A stretch of 64,000 bases of DNA from Bedellia somnulentella (GCA_963576735.1 OY755182.1:1-64000); one strand, 5' to 3'. Shown: positions 1-9,582, counted from the stretch's first letter. The notes: generated by a model not told the origin, from the sequence alone. Made by a program: numbers and translations.

Positions 1-80
1 AGCAGTAGCTGACGTCCAAGAAATTGTGAGGTCACCTAAAAGTAAAAGAAAGAAATACACTTACAAAAAATAAATGAGAT

Positions 81-772
81 CCCACCAAAAACATTAAATG
101 TAAAAAAATGCCAAGTCTCTCGATGCTGTCTTTCCATCGTAAAAAGTTTTGAGATCTCATAGAAGCCAAGTCCTATTCAAAATATTTCGTAGTTATAAAT
201 CAACGTTTAGTAATTGTATCAATAGTTTTCTTTATATTATAATTATAGTGACTTGGCAATGAGCACAAATTAAAAACTGCTTGCTGCCTGGAATTATGTG
301 CAAATGTTAGTGACGAGACCAGTGATCAGATTATTTGTTATGTGTGAATCATGATGGTCACTACCGACTACATGCTCCAATACAATAATTAAGAATACCT
401 TACGGGCCATCGCTTTATGAAAGTAAATGAATCGAGAGTGCACTAAGACTGACTGCCGTTGCCGAAATTCGGTTGGGACGACACGGATAAACCAAAAGAA
501 AATTAATTTTGTGATATTAATGTTTACGCATGCGGTGTGTGTAACTTTCAACTCCTCCAAATATGCCGTTTTATTTGTTTCTTCTTGTGCTCATTGCCAA
601 GTCACTATAATTATAATATAAAGAAAACTATTGATACAATTACTAAATGTTGATTTATAACTACGAAATATTTTGAATAGGACTTGGCTTCTATGAGATC
701 TCAAAACTTTTTACGATGGAAAGACAGCATCGAGAGACTTGGCATTTTTTTACATTTAATGTTTTTGGTGGG
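81..772. mobile_element. Foldback-type (long inverted repeat) DNA element
   Basis: Two arms of about 188 bp (81-268 and 585-772) are reverse complements with only about one mismatch seen by eye (position ~210 region, aaCgtt versus aaTgtt). They start CCCACCAAAAAC and end GTTTTTGGTGGG and enclose a spacer of about 316 bp. No transposase ORF is visible in the spacer, so this is a non-autonomous foldback or MITE-like element. The right arm runs directly into an inverted piece of the satellite at 773. The left flank is not satellite, so no clean target-site duplication can be named; AT is a possibility. Superfamily is not assigned. Confidence 0.75.
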
Positions 773-881
773 ATTATTTATTTTCAGGTTGCGGAAGGCG
801 GAACACTGCTAAATGAAGGTAAGTAGCTATGAAAAGCCAAAAGAACACAAAAAGAGGGTACAAAAGTCAACTATCAATTTC
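773..881 (-). repeat. Inverted fragment of satellite subfamily 1
   Basis: This is a partial satellite monomer in reverse orientation relative to every other copy in the window. It begins in the AT-rich part of the monomer and ends in the part equivalent to GTTGACTTTTGTACCC, where it meets the interspersed repeat at 882. In this orientation the plus strand shows a TTATTTTCAG acceptor-like site, a 31-nt segment and a GTAAGT donor-like site. Confidence 0.85.
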
Positions 882-1070
882 AGGCGACTAAGGGTATAGG
901 GGCTTTTTAAGTAACATTTGGGCGATTTGGTTGGAGACCCGTCACCAACAATTATTTATTATTACCATCTTTTCCCCACTGAACTTCCAAAAGTGGCTGA
1001 GGAATATTTTATTTCCTGGCTACCCCGTTTAGGGATATATAGCCGTGAGCATATGTATGTATGTAAACGA
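882..1070 (+). mobile_element. Interspersed short repeat (SINE/LINE-tail-like), 5'-truncated copy
   Basis: The copy runs from AGGCGACTAAGGG to GCCGTGAGCATATGTATGTATG and matches the copies at 9831, 19624, 19996, 20729 and 22165. All end near a TATG microsatellite, as retroposed elements often do. It lacks the 5' part (TTAGAATAGCACTACCCCAT) seen in the others because it is joined to inverted satellite at 881/882. A 65-codon ORF through it (918-1115) recurs identically at 22257 and is a by-product of the repeat, not a gene. Family name is not known to me. Confidence 0.7.
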
Positions 1071-1302
1071 ATGCTTAATCTAAAACTGTTTTATGCTATC
1101 AATGATAGAATCTGATAAAAATGCTTTGCTTTGTGCAAGGTGTTCGAACCCGAAGTATAATTTATTTGAAACTTATGTGTAAATGACTATATTATGACGT
1201 TAAAGAAAAAAGCAAATGTTTCTTATTTTAGAAAGCTAGCTCTCTCTCTTGAGCTAGCTGCCTTCTTCGTAGTGCCATCTCTTAAAACGGAGTGATTATA
1301 TA
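882..1302 (+). repeat. Left copy of a segmental duplication (partner 22221-22641)
   Basis: The sequence from AGGCGACTAAGGG through the unique spacer 1071-1302 matches 22221-22641 with a constant offset of 21339. The match continues into the first satellite monomers, including the shared rare variant AAATGATTTTC in monomer 1. The spacer holds no gene that I can recognise; it has a GCTAGCTC...GAGCTAGC palindrome near 1236-1258. Confidence 0.85.
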
Positions 1303-2688
1303 CTCTTTGGTGTTCTTTTGGCTTTTCATAGCTACTTACCTTCATTTAGCAGTGTTCCGCCTTCCGCAACCTGAAAATAAATAATATTTGTTAGTTTTAA
1401 GTGTAAAATATCATAAAATATCATCGAAATTTAGGTTTTTCGAAAATATTTTTAATTTTTTGTAGGCGAACTGCCACTTTTTTGTACTGAATTAGATAGT
1501 TCTCGTTGAAACAGATTTTTAGAGTGCCTGAACACCGTAATCGGCCCAATACTTTTCGAGAAAATTCGAAAAAAATGATTTTCAAAGTTCACCTTAGCGC
1601 GATACGAAATGTATGGGCGTTAGGAATTTAGAAATTAATAGTTGACTTTTGTACCCTCTTTTTGTGTTCTTTTGGCTTTTCATAGCTACTTACCTTCATT
1701 TAGCAGTGTTCCGCCATCCGCAACCTGAAAATAAATAATATTTGTTAGTTTTAAGTGTAAAATATCATAAAATATCATCGAAATTTAGGTTTTTCGAAAA
1801 TATTTTTAATTTTTTGTAGGCGAACTGCCACTTTTTTGTACTGAATTAGATAGTTCTCGTTGAAACAGATTTTTAGAGTGCCTGAACACCGTAATCGGCC
1901 CAATACTTTTCGAGAAAATTCGAAAAAATTGTTTTTCAAAGTTCACCTTAGCGCGATACGAAATGTATGGGCGTTAGGAATTTAGAAATTAATAGTTGAC
2001 TTTTGTACCCTCTTTTTGTGTTCTTTTGGCTTTTCATAGCTACTTACCTTCATTTAGCAGTGTTCCGCCTTCCGCAACCTGAAAATAAATAATATTTGTT
2101 AGTTTTAAGTGTAAAATATCATAAAATATCATCGAAATTTAGGTTTTTCGAAAATATTTTTAATTTTTTGTAGGCGAACTGCCACTTTTTTGTACTGAAT
2201 TAAATAGTTCTCGTTGAAACAGATTTTTAGAGTGCCTGAACACCGTAATCGGCCCAATACTTTTCGAGAAAATTCGAAAAAATTGTTTTTCAAAGTTCAC
2301 CTTAGCGCGATACGAAATGTATGGGCGTTAGGAATTTAGAAATTAATAGTTGACTTTTGTACCCTCTTTTTGTGTTCTTTTGGCTTTTCATAGCTACTTA
2401 CCTTCATTTAGCAGTGTTCCGCCTTCCGCAACCTGAAAATAAATAATATTTGTTAGTTTTAAGTGTAAAATATCATAAAATATCATCGAAATTTAGGTTT
2501 TTCGAAAATATTTTTAATTTTTTGTAGGCGAACTGCCACTTTTTTGTACTGAATTAGATAGTTCTCGTTGAAACAGATTTTTAGAGTGCCTGAACACCGT
2601 AATCGGCCCAATACTTTTCGAGAAAATTCGAAAAAATTGTTTTTCAAAGTTCACCTTAGCGCGATACGAAATGTATGGGCGTTAGGAA
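1303..2688 (+). repeat. Satellite array 1, subfamily 1, 354-bp monomer (about 3.9 copies)
   Basis: The landmark CATAGCTACTTACC recurs at 1327, 1681, 2035 and 2389, an exact 354-bp period. The monomers differ by a handful of substitutions (GAATTAGATAG versus GAATTAAATAG; CCATCCGC in monomer 2). The array stops at GTTAGGAA and continues into unrelated sequence (CAGGGGGTGTTC). No protein-coding gene is supported; short ORFs across monomers are periodic artefacts. Confidence 0.95.
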
Positions 2689-2993
2689 CAGGGGGTGTTC
2701 ACTCGCGTGTACAGACACAACACACACACATTGACAAATGTATGGTAGTTGATCCAGTTGAAGTGTGACCAATGCTGGTAAAACAGTAAAATGGTAGTAA
2801 ACTTCTAGGTTCTGAACTCACTAAAACTATGATTAATTAATTGAACCAATTGAATTTAGGTATATAATTATGAGCTAAATATAATTACTTGACATATTTT
2901 GAATTTGGTCGCGTCTTTTTCATACATGAAGAAAATGGTAGAAGTTCTGGTTGTATTAATATTTTGAGCTGGTATAATATTTTTGCACCTAAG

Positions 2994-3248
2994 TTACTCG
3001 GAAATTTGAATTTTATTTTTATTGGTTGTGAAGTTTTCTGTCTTCCAATATTCTTCATCTTCTCGATACTTCTCTTCTGCTGACTTATACGTTGAGTTGA
3101 TACGTGTTTCAAGATTTACGTCGTGTTTTGTGCCAGTTTTGACTGAGACACTTTGTGAAGTGAGATATTGACCCTGAATTTCGTTTGCATTGATATTTTC
3201 TGCATAATGTCTCACTTGTATCGCCGGTGAGTAAAAATACTTATGCAT
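2994..3248 (-). CDS. Hypothetical 84-residue open frame
   Basis: This open frame on the minus strand is not recognised. It is hydrophilic and rich in K, E, T and N, with the motif SAEEKYREDEEYWKTENF near the middle. It has no membrane segment and no zinc-binding pattern. The region is AT-rich and open frames of this length are expected by chance, so this may be a transposon or exon remnant or nothing at all. No neighbouring exon with consistent splice sites was found. Confidence 0.15.
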   Translation of the reverse strand: MHKYFYSPAIQVRHYAENINANEIQGQYLTSQSVSVKTGTKHDVNLETRINSTYKSAEEKYREDEEYWKTENFTTNKNKIQISE

Positions 3249-3404
3249 ATTTCATTATTTAGCAACTGTAAGAGTTAAGTTAAGAGTACAATGTTCAGGT
3301 TCAGAAACAACCCATTATAAAGTTTTATTTACCATAAAAATAAAGATACTATAGTTGAGTTGTTACTTCACCTAACTACTTGATTCAAAACTAATCAAAG
3401 GGTA

Positions 3405-3465
3405 AGCGAACAATCGCCCTTGTGGGAATCGAACCTAAACCTCTTCATCTAGAAGACAGTGTCAA
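3405..3465 (-). repeat. tRNA-derived SINE fragment (B-box-like)
   Basis: The minus strand contains GGTTCGATTCCC, a perfect pol III B box in a T-arm-like context (GGTTCGATTCCCAC), preceded by TCTTCTAGATGAAGA, which can form a short anticodon-like stem. A full cloverleaf with acceptor stem and 7-nt anticodon loop cannot be drawn, so a tRNA-derived SINE relic is more likely than a tRNA gene. Confidence 0.4.
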
Positions 3466-3693
3466 ATGCAAACAGATATAATACAAACAGTTTCATAATT
3501 AGAGTAAGCTATAGTTTTACTAGTTATTGTCAAGATTTGGATCTATTATGTACTAACTTTAGCGCGCTCAGGCAAGTTTTCAGTAGTTATTTTTTTATGG
3601 TTATGTTAATATTATTTATTTTCTTACATGTTTTAATATTTCTTAAGGTCATAAAATTAAAAAGTTTTCCCTACTTAATCAGTTTAATAAGTA

Positions 3694-4052
3694 TGTAAAG
3701 AAATTAGCATTTCTTTCATAAATTTTTAATAAATACTTTTTGCAGTTAGAAGTCTATGACTTATTATGTCATTCGATATGGTGAATGACATTGACCTGTT
3801 CCGAAAAATTATAATAAGATATTTTATTTTCATGTTCATTTAATTTATTTTAAAAACGTTTTATTTTAATTATATAAAAAGTAAATGGTGAAAGAATAAA
3901 CTTTAAATGTCGTTTCTTTATTTACAGGTGAGAATTCTGTATTATTCTATGTTATTTATGTTTTTTTTTGTAATTTGATGCTTGTGACTAAACTAAAAAA
4001 AATAAATTCTTTATTTACAGAGCAACACATACGTTTATTATTTCATCTTATA
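3694..4052 (+). repeat. 5' LTR of the Gypsy element
   Basis: Starts TGTAAAGAAATTAGC and ends near CATCTTATA; aligned without gaps to 8371-8729 (offset 4677). It contains AATAAA at about 3895 and another AATAAA at about 4001, candidate polyadenylation signals. TTATTTACAG|GTGAGA and TTATTTACAG|AGC about 90 bp apart look like a donor and an acceptor. No clear primer-binding site was recognised just downstream. Confidence 0.93.
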
Positions 4053-4080
4053 AAACGACATTCTTGTTTAAAACTGAGCC

Positions 4081-5209
4081 ATGGAGAAACTCCGGTTCCA
4101 ATTTTCAATATTGCCAGGAAGAGATGAAAATCTAATGTTTGCTGTATAACGACAATATCAACAAGTGACAACACCGTTTATAGAGTTCCAGAGGAGCTAC
4201 AACCAGTGAGTAATCACAAAGAAATAATTAGAACTAGTGCATACAGCAAAATCAAGAATAGTCTGACAAAGAGAAACCAAACTAGAAGAGTTTGGATAAC
4301 CTTGGATGATGAACTACGTAAAATCTATATGGATGATGACAACAATATACAGTTTGGAGAACAATATCTAGAAGAGTTGGGTCAACAACAAGTTTCCACT
4401 GCTGTGCAGGAAAAAGAAGCAGGTGTGTCAGAGAGTTTCTTGGAGAAAATAATGAATAATAGACCACAAAACCTGAAGCAAATAACAGATAGATTTGTAA
4501 TTGAAACGTTCACTAGTAAGAACACAAATGCTGATCAGTGGATTGATATGTTTGAAAAAGAATGTGATCGTTTTGAGGTGTTGGCAGATGAGACAAAGAT
4601 TGAAATACTGCGACTGTTCCTAGATAAATTTTGCAAAGACTGGTACAGCTCTATGCTTATTAAATTGACATTGAAATCAGAATGGGCAGTATGGAAGAAG
4701 AAATTTTGCGAAACTTTTGCAAGGAAGGGTTGGAATCCTGTGACACACGCACTGTCATATAGATACATAGAAGGGTCATTACTAGATTATGCCATAAGAA
4801 AAGAAAAGCTTCTACTGGAAATGAGACGAAAGATTGATACAGGAACATTAGTTGATCTGATAGCAGCTGGTTTACCAGAGTTTGTAATCAATAAGATTGA
4901 CAGAGAATCATTAAATGAAACGATAGATTTGTTCAACGAAATCAATAAATACGAACATATGGTAAATAAAAAAGCGTTTATAACTAAGAAAAGATATGAA
5001 TTCTCAAGCAGAACATATACAAATACATATAAAAAAGAAGAAAAAAAACCATGCAAGACCTGTGAAAATTTGAATAAAGGCACGCAATACCACCCTGAAG
5101 CACATGTTGGTTTAAAAAGGAAAAAGAAACCAGAGAAAAGAATTATATTAAACACGTTAACAACATGAAAATTGAAGCAGAATTAAATGAAACTGATCAA
5201 AAAAACTAG
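4081..5209 (+). pseudogene. gag: Gypsy gag (nucleocapsid/capsid polyprotein), disrupted
   Basis: The main open part is 4206-5168 (320 codons from a GTG, so not a real start). An ATG at 4081 opens a frame that reads MEKLRFQFSILPG, meets TAA at 4147-4149 and closes at TGA 4207-4209, one frame away from the main part. The main part contains a capsid-like helical region. It then reaches CKTCENLNKGTQYHPEA, where a CX2CX9HX4C zinc knuckle would be completed only in another frame (TGT at 5105). This puts a single-base lesion near 5100. The other frame continues to TAG 5207-5209, directly after the slippery heptamer. It would form the virus-like particle and bind RNA. Lesions could be real decay or sequencing error in A-rich sequence. 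Confidence 0.75.
5200..5209 (+). promoter_or_regulatory. -1 ribosomal frameshift site (A AAA AAC) at the gag-pol junction
   Basis: A AAA AAC occupies 5200-5206 in phase with the frame that reads CAA AAA AAC TAG, so TAG follows immediately. Slipping back one base resumes at 5206 with CTA GAA GTA, exactly the frame of the protease. The upstream pol frame is closed by TGA at 5194-5196, so pol is reached only by such a shift. A downstream stem or pseudoknot was not resolved by eye. Confidence 0.7.
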
Positions 5210-6570
5210 AAGTAACACCATTAATAAAAGTCAAACTAAAAATAAACGATACATTAGAAATAGAAGGAATTTATGATTCAGGTTCAAATGTTTCGCTGAT
5301 TAACTCAAATTTGTTGAAATTAAAAGAAGTCAGAAATGGCTACAATGAAGCTAATTTAATAACAATTAATGGTGTTAAAAAAACAAACGGTTTGACTAAC
5401 TTAAAGATAAAGATATTTGAATTAGAAGAAAATGTGGATATTTATATCATCGATAATGAAAACTTCAAATATGATTTTTTAATAGGACTAGACTTGATAA
5501 AAAAATACAAGCTTATACAAACAGAGGATTTAAAAGTAAGTCAGAAAATAGAAAAACAAAATTTTGACATTGAAATAAAAAAAAATATATGTATAAATAA
5601 TAATACAGATGAAGAGCATAAAGACGAAAAAAAATTACAAGAATACTTAATAAATTTTAATGAGCATATAAAAGAAGAGGATATTGAAATGAAAACAGAA
5701 CATTTAAATAAATATGAGAAAAAAGAAATAAATAAACTAATAAATAAATATGATACAGTTTTTGCAAGAAACAAGTATGATATCGGTACAGTCAAAGGCT
5801 TTGAAGCAAGAATAGATCTGATTGTGGACACGTACTGTAGCAAAAGACCGTACCGATGCACTATGGAAGATAAAAAAGAAATGGAGGAGCAAATAGGAAA
5901 ACTTCTAGAAAATCAGCTGATAGAAGAGTCTTATAGTCCATTTGCCGCTCCAGTTACAATGGCATTTAAAAAAGAAGATAATAGAAAGTCTCGATTATGC
6001 ATAGATTTTAGAGATTTAAATAAAATAGTAGTGCCACAAGCGCAACCATTTCCTTTGATCGATGACTTGGTAGTGAAGACAAGAAATTGCACCATATTCA
6101 CAACCGTTGACATAAATTCAGCTTTTTGGTCTATTCCGTTACGCATTGAAGATAGAAAAAAAACAGGATTTGTTACACAAGAAGGACAATACCAATGGAC
6201 GGTCCTACCGTTTGGACTTAAAACTTCTCCAGCTATATTCCAAAGAGTTTTGAGCAATATACTAAGAAAGTACAAACTGACAGACTTTGCAGTTAATTTT
6301 ATTGATGATTTACTAATATTTTCAAAAAGTTTTGATGAGCATATAAAGCATTTAACACAATTGATGGAAGCAATAAAAACAGAAGGATTCAGACTGAAAT
6401 TTAAAAAGTGCAGTTTTGCATCAGATGAAGTCAAGTACCTTGGTCACATAATTCGAAACAACTGTGTAAGACCTTTAAAGGATAATCTTATAGCAATAAA
6501 AGAGTTTCCTGCACCAAAAACTCAGAAAAATGTAAGACAATTTCTAGGAAAATTCAAATTTTTATCATGA
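5206..6570 (+). CDS. pol: Gypsy pol: aspartic protease and reverse transcriptase
   Basis: This frame has no ATG and is expected to be entered by frameshift. The protease lies first, with the catalytic motif YDSGSNVSLIN (GAT TCA GGT at about 5275) and the later FLIGLDLI flap/core motif. The reverse transcriptase follows: LIEESYSPFAAPVTMAFKK, RLCIDFRDLNKIV, TTVDINSAFWSIPL (catalytic D), LPFGLKTSPAIFQRV, and FIDDLLIFSKS near 6298 (the YxDD box, here FIDD, as in many Gypsy elements). The frame ends at TGA 6568-6570 inside the connection to RNase H (motif VRQFLGK). The homologous reading continues in another frame from about 6551, so the stop is a frameshift lesion, not a natural end. Confidence 0.88.
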   Translation, partial: LEVTPLIKVKLKINDTLEIEGIYDSGSNVSLINSNLLKLKEVRNGYNEANLITINGVKKTNGLTNLKIKIFELEENVDIYIIDNENFKYDFLIGLDLIKKYKLIQTEDLKVSQKIEKQNFDIEIKKNICINNNTDEEHKDEKKLQEYLINFNEHIKEEDIEMKTEHLNKYEKKEINKLINKYDTVFARNKYDIGTVKGFEARIDLIVDTYCSKRPYRCTMEDKKEMEEQIGKLLENQLIEESYSPFAAPVTMAFKKEDNRKSRLCIDFRDLNKIVVPQAQPFPLIDDLVVKTRNCTIFTTVDINSAFWSIPLRIEDRKKTGFVTQEGQYQWTVLPFGLKTSPAIFQRVLSNILRKYKLTDFAVNFIDDLLIFSKSFDEHIKHLTQLMEAIKTEGFRLKFKKCSFASDEVKYLGHIIRNNCVRPLKDNLIAIKEFPAPKTQKNVRQFLGKFKFLS

Positions 6571-8323
6571 ATACATACCGAAAAGTGCTATCATACTAGA
6601 TCCATTACACAACTTACTCAGGAAAGATCAAAAATTCATATGGACTGATGAATGCCAGAGATCATTTGATTATGTAAAGAAGCTTCTGTGCTCACAACCG
6701 GTTTTAGAGATTTACGATAAAGACTTACCTATAAATATTTATACGGATGCATCTATAGAGGGAGTTGGAGCAATCTTAAAACAAACACAAGCAGATGGAA
6801 AAGAAAAAACGGTAGCATATTTTTCAAAAAAATTGAATGCATGTCAAAAGAAGAAGAAAGCTATATATTTAGAATGTTTAGCCATAAAAGAAGCTGTTAA
6901 ATATTGGCAATACTGGTTAATAGGTAAACAATTTACAGTATACTCAGACCACAAACCTCTTGAAAATATGAACATTAAATCAAGAACAGATGAAGAATTA
7001 GGAGATTTGACATATTACCTATCACAATTTGATTTCAATATAAAATATGCACCTGGAAAACAAAATGTAGAAGCAGATTGCTTAAGTAGGAATCCTGTGT
7101 TAGAGCCAGATGAAAACAAGGAAGAAATTTTGAAAGTTATAAATTTAATAAATCTACAAGATATTATAAGAGATCAACAAGATAATAATGATATACAGCA
7201 AAATAAAAATAAACTAATTGAAAAACAAGGAATTTTCCACAAAATAGAGAAGAACAAGGCAAAAATTATACTATCAGAAGAAATGAGCATGAAATTAATA
7301 AAAAAAGTACATGAAAACTTATGCCACATAGGTATGGGGCAAATGCAAAAGACTATTGGATCCTTATATTCGGCAAAAAACTTAACAAATAACATAAGAA
7401 TAATATGCAGAAGGTGTGAAACGTGTATAAAGAATAAAACAAGAGGATTAAATAAATATGGATTTATGTCACATCTAGGTCCAGCCAAGAGACCATTTGA
7501 AATAGTATCTATAGACACAATTGGAGGATTCGGAGGTTCTAGATCAACGAAGAGATATTTACATTTATTAGTAGATCACTTCACTAGATACGCATTTATC
7601 TTAACATCAAAAACGCAAAACGCTTCTGATTTTATAAGACTTATTTCGAAAATAACAGAAAAGGAAGATATTAAATTACTGCTAACAGACCAATATCCAG
7701 GTATAAATTCTAAGGAATTTAAAGATTTTTTGAAAAAAGAACAAATAACAATGGTATTTACAGCAGTTAATGCGCCATTCTCAAATGGATTAAATGAGAG
7801 ACTGAACCAGACTATAGTCAACAAAATAAGGTGTAAGATTAATGAAAAAGGAGTAAAGAAGGCCTGGACAACAATAGCACAAGAATGTGTTAGTAAGTAT
7901 AATGAAACTTGTCACACAGTTACTGGATTTTCACCGAAATATCTTTTATATGGAACTGATGTATCAATATTGCCAAATGAGCTGAAACAACAAAAAATAT
8001 ATAGTGACTGGATGGAAGACAGAAACATAGCATTAAGAAATACAATTATTTCGCATGATTACAATAAAAAAAATGTAGAAAAGAAAATGACAGATTGGCG
8101 ATTTGAAGTAGGAGATATGGTTTATGTGGAAAATGGAAATAAATTAAATAGAAGAAAACTTGAAGAATTAAGAATTGGACCATATAGGATAATAGAAAAG
8201 ACATCGAGTACAATATTCAAGATTGATACTGGACATAGGAAGGAGGAATCAAATCTATTCCATATAACAAAACTAATTCCAGTAAACTTTTTTGAGGACG
8301 ATGATTCTATAGCCAGGGATTAA
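6551..8323 (+). CDS. pol: Gypsy pol: RNase H and integrase
   Basis: The frame is open from about 6551, in a different phase from the RT part. RNase H is seen as INIYTDASIEGVGAILKQ (catalytic D), YLECLAIKEAVKYWQYWL (E) and VYSDHKPLENM (D). Then comes CLSRNP, the usual tether to integrase. Integrase has an HHCC zinc finger (HENLCHIG ... CRRCETC near 7310-7430) and a DDE core: SIDTIGGF, LLTDQYPGINS and NGLNERLNQT. The C-terminal part includes YVENGNKLNRRKLEELRIGPYRI, the GPY-like module of Gypsy integrases (GPYRI). It ends at TAA just before the polypurine tract and no env follows. Only the phase break near 6550 separates it from RT. Confidence 0.9.
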   Translation, partial: NSNFYHEYIPKSAIILDPLHNLLRKDQKFIWTDECQRSFDYVKKLLCSQPVLEIYDKDLPINIYTDASIEGVGAILKQTQADGKEKTVAYFSKKLNACQKKKKAIYLECLAIKEAVKYWQYWLIGKQFTVYSDHKPLENMNIKSRTDEELGDLTYYLSQFDFNIKYAPGKQNVEADCLSRNPVLEPDENKEEILKVINLINLQDIIRDQQDNNDIQQNKNKLIEKQGIFHKIEKNKAKIILSEEMSMKLIKKVHENLCHIGMGQMQKTIGSLYSAKNLTNNIRIICRRCETCIKNKTRGLNKYGFMSHLGPAKRPFEIVSIDTIGGFGGSRSTKRYLHLLVDHFTRYAFILTSKTQNASDFIRLISKITEKEDIKLLLTDQYPGINSKEFKDFLKKEQITMVFTAVNAPFSNGLNERLNQTIVNKIRCKINEKGVKKAWTTIAQECVSKYNETCHTVTGFSPKYLLYGTDVSILPNELKQQKIYSDWMEDRNIALRNTIISHDYNKKNVEKKMTDWRFEVGDMVYVENGNKLNRRKLEELRIGPYRIIEKTSSTIFKIDTGHRKEESNLFHITKLIPVNFFEDDDSIARD

Positions 8324-8358
8324 GTTATGAAGAAAATTTCCCTGAAAATTTTCTTTCC

Positions 8359-8370
8359 TTAGGGGGGAGA
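8359..8370 (+). promoter_or_regulatory. Polypurine tract of the Gypsy element
   Basis: AGGGGGGAGA lies immediately upstream of the 3' LTR start (TGTAAAG at 8371), the expected place and composition for plus-strand priming. Confidence 0.85.
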
Positions 8371-8729
8371 TGTAAAGAAATTAGCATTTCTTTCATAAAT
8401 TTTTAATAAATACTTTTTGCAGTTAGAAGTCTATGACTTATTATGTCATTCGATATGGTGAATGACATTGACATGTTCCGAAAAATTATAATAAGATATT
8501 TTATTTTCATGTTCATTTAATTTATTTTAAAAACGTTTTATTTTAATTATATAAAAAGTAAATGGTGAAAGAATAAACTTTAAATGTCGTTTCTTTATTT
8601 ACAGGTGAGAATTCTGTATTATTCTATGTTATTTATGTTTTTTTTTGTAATTTGATGCTTGTGACTAAACTAAAAAAAATAAATTCTTTATTTACAGAGC
8701 AACACATACGTTTATTATTTCATCTTATA
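8371..8729 (+). repeat. 3' LTR of the Gypsy element
   Basis: Matches the 5' LTR over its whole length, with one substitution noticed (CATGTTCC here). Followed by TAAGTATATT, which carries the target-site duplication. Confidence 0.93.
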
Positions 8730-9016
8730 AGTATATTATTTTACTGCCATATGAACCATGTTTAATACTTCAAAAGCAAATATATATTAGTAATGCACTT
8801 TTTTTGCTAATTTGTTTTTGACCGTGAGATTCTATAAGTAGCTTCATGCTAACTATTCAAATGATGTTAATTTGTATTGATAGCTGTTTTACTTTCCTTG
8901 AAATAAGTAAATACGAGTAGTTCTCATAAATATGGTTATTAATACACATACTGCTAATCATTACATTATCATTAATTGCTAGTTATGCTTATACAAACTT
9001 TTCTTTTCTACTTCAG
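8730..9016. other. AT-rich spacer before the decayed P-like gene
   Basis: No ORF, repeat copy or motif recognised. The last bases, CTTTTCTACTTCAG, serve as a splice acceptor for the THAP-like exon at 9017. An upstream exon supplying the start codon was not found. Confidence 0.4.
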
Positions 9017-9439
9017 TTGCTCCAAGTGTGGTTCCAGCGAAGCTACAAACCCTGGACTTAGACTTCATAGGTTTCCAACTCTGAGCAAAAATAATGAAAA
9101 TGTTTACCAGTAAGTTTAAAACTTAAAGTTATTTTTAATGTAACCATTTGTGAAAGAGATCTATAGTGAAATTTGGATTCATGAGGGATGAAAATAAATG
9201 CTTGGTTTTGCAGTTGAATATAAAGTTATTTAATTTAGAATTACGCATGCTTTTTGTATTACTTAAAAGAGGTTAAATACATGTTTAATTTCTATAACAT
9301 GAATATAGTCATTGTTAAGTGCTTATATTCTAACTAGACTTTAAAAGATGGGTATCATAGGGTGAGCTGTGAGTTCATTACTCTGCATGTTGAACACACT
9401 ACAATAGAGCAAAAGTGGATAACTGTTAATGGACAAGAT

Positions 9440-9582
9440 GGAGACACGAGTGTGCTCAAGATTAAGGAGCGTGAATAAAAAGATTGATAGATGTAAGCAA
9501 AGCAAGCGGTATGCGAGGATTGTACAAAGTGGTGATCTATAGTCTCTGCCTACCCCAATGGAAACAACATTGTGTGTATAAG
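9440..9582 (+). mobile_element. 3'-terminal fragment of a LINE (RTE-like)
   Basis: Shares with 10700-10838 the block GATTGATxGATGxAAxC..., then TCGTACAAAGTGGCGATC-like sequence and AGTCTCTGCCTACCCCAATG. In frame this reads like a decayed ...WRSIVSAYPNG, a C-terminal signature I associate with RTE-type reverse transcriptases of insects. It is 5'-truncated to the last 140 bp. Confidence 0.45.

Larger units (their letters stand above)
2689..3693. other. AT-rich unassigned spacer
   Basis: About 1 kb between satellite array 1 and the Gypsy LTR. It holds a CACACACA run near 2721, a minus-strand open frame (2994-3248), and a tRNA-like B box at 3423-3436. I see no recognisable domain, repeat copy or promoter otherwise. 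Confidence 0.5.
3694..8729 (+). mobile_element. Ty3/Gypsy LTR retrotransposon
   Basis: Two LTRs of about 359 bp bound an interior with gag, then protease, reverse transcriptase, RNase H and integrase in the order typical of Ty3/Gypsy. A polypurine tract, AGGGGGGAGA, sits directly before the 3' LTR. Flanks share AAGTA (left before TGTAAAG, right after CATCTTAT), ambiguous by 1-2 bases with the LTR end, consistent with a 4-6-bp target-site duplication. No env ORF follows integrase. The LTRs differ at only one position that I noticed (CCTGTTCC versus CATGTTCC), implying a recent insertion. The coding region nevertheless carries a nonsense codon at 4147-4149 and frame changes near 4205, 5100 and 6550. 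Confidence 0.93.

Noticed and set aside
918..1115. 65-codon frame identical to 22257-22454
   Set aside because: It translates the interspersed repeat and its flank. Identity is explained by the segmental duplication.
3423..3436. Possible tRNA gene
   Set aside because: Only the T-arm/B-box region is convincing. The anticodon loop is too short and there is no acceptor stem, so it is kept as a SINE relic.
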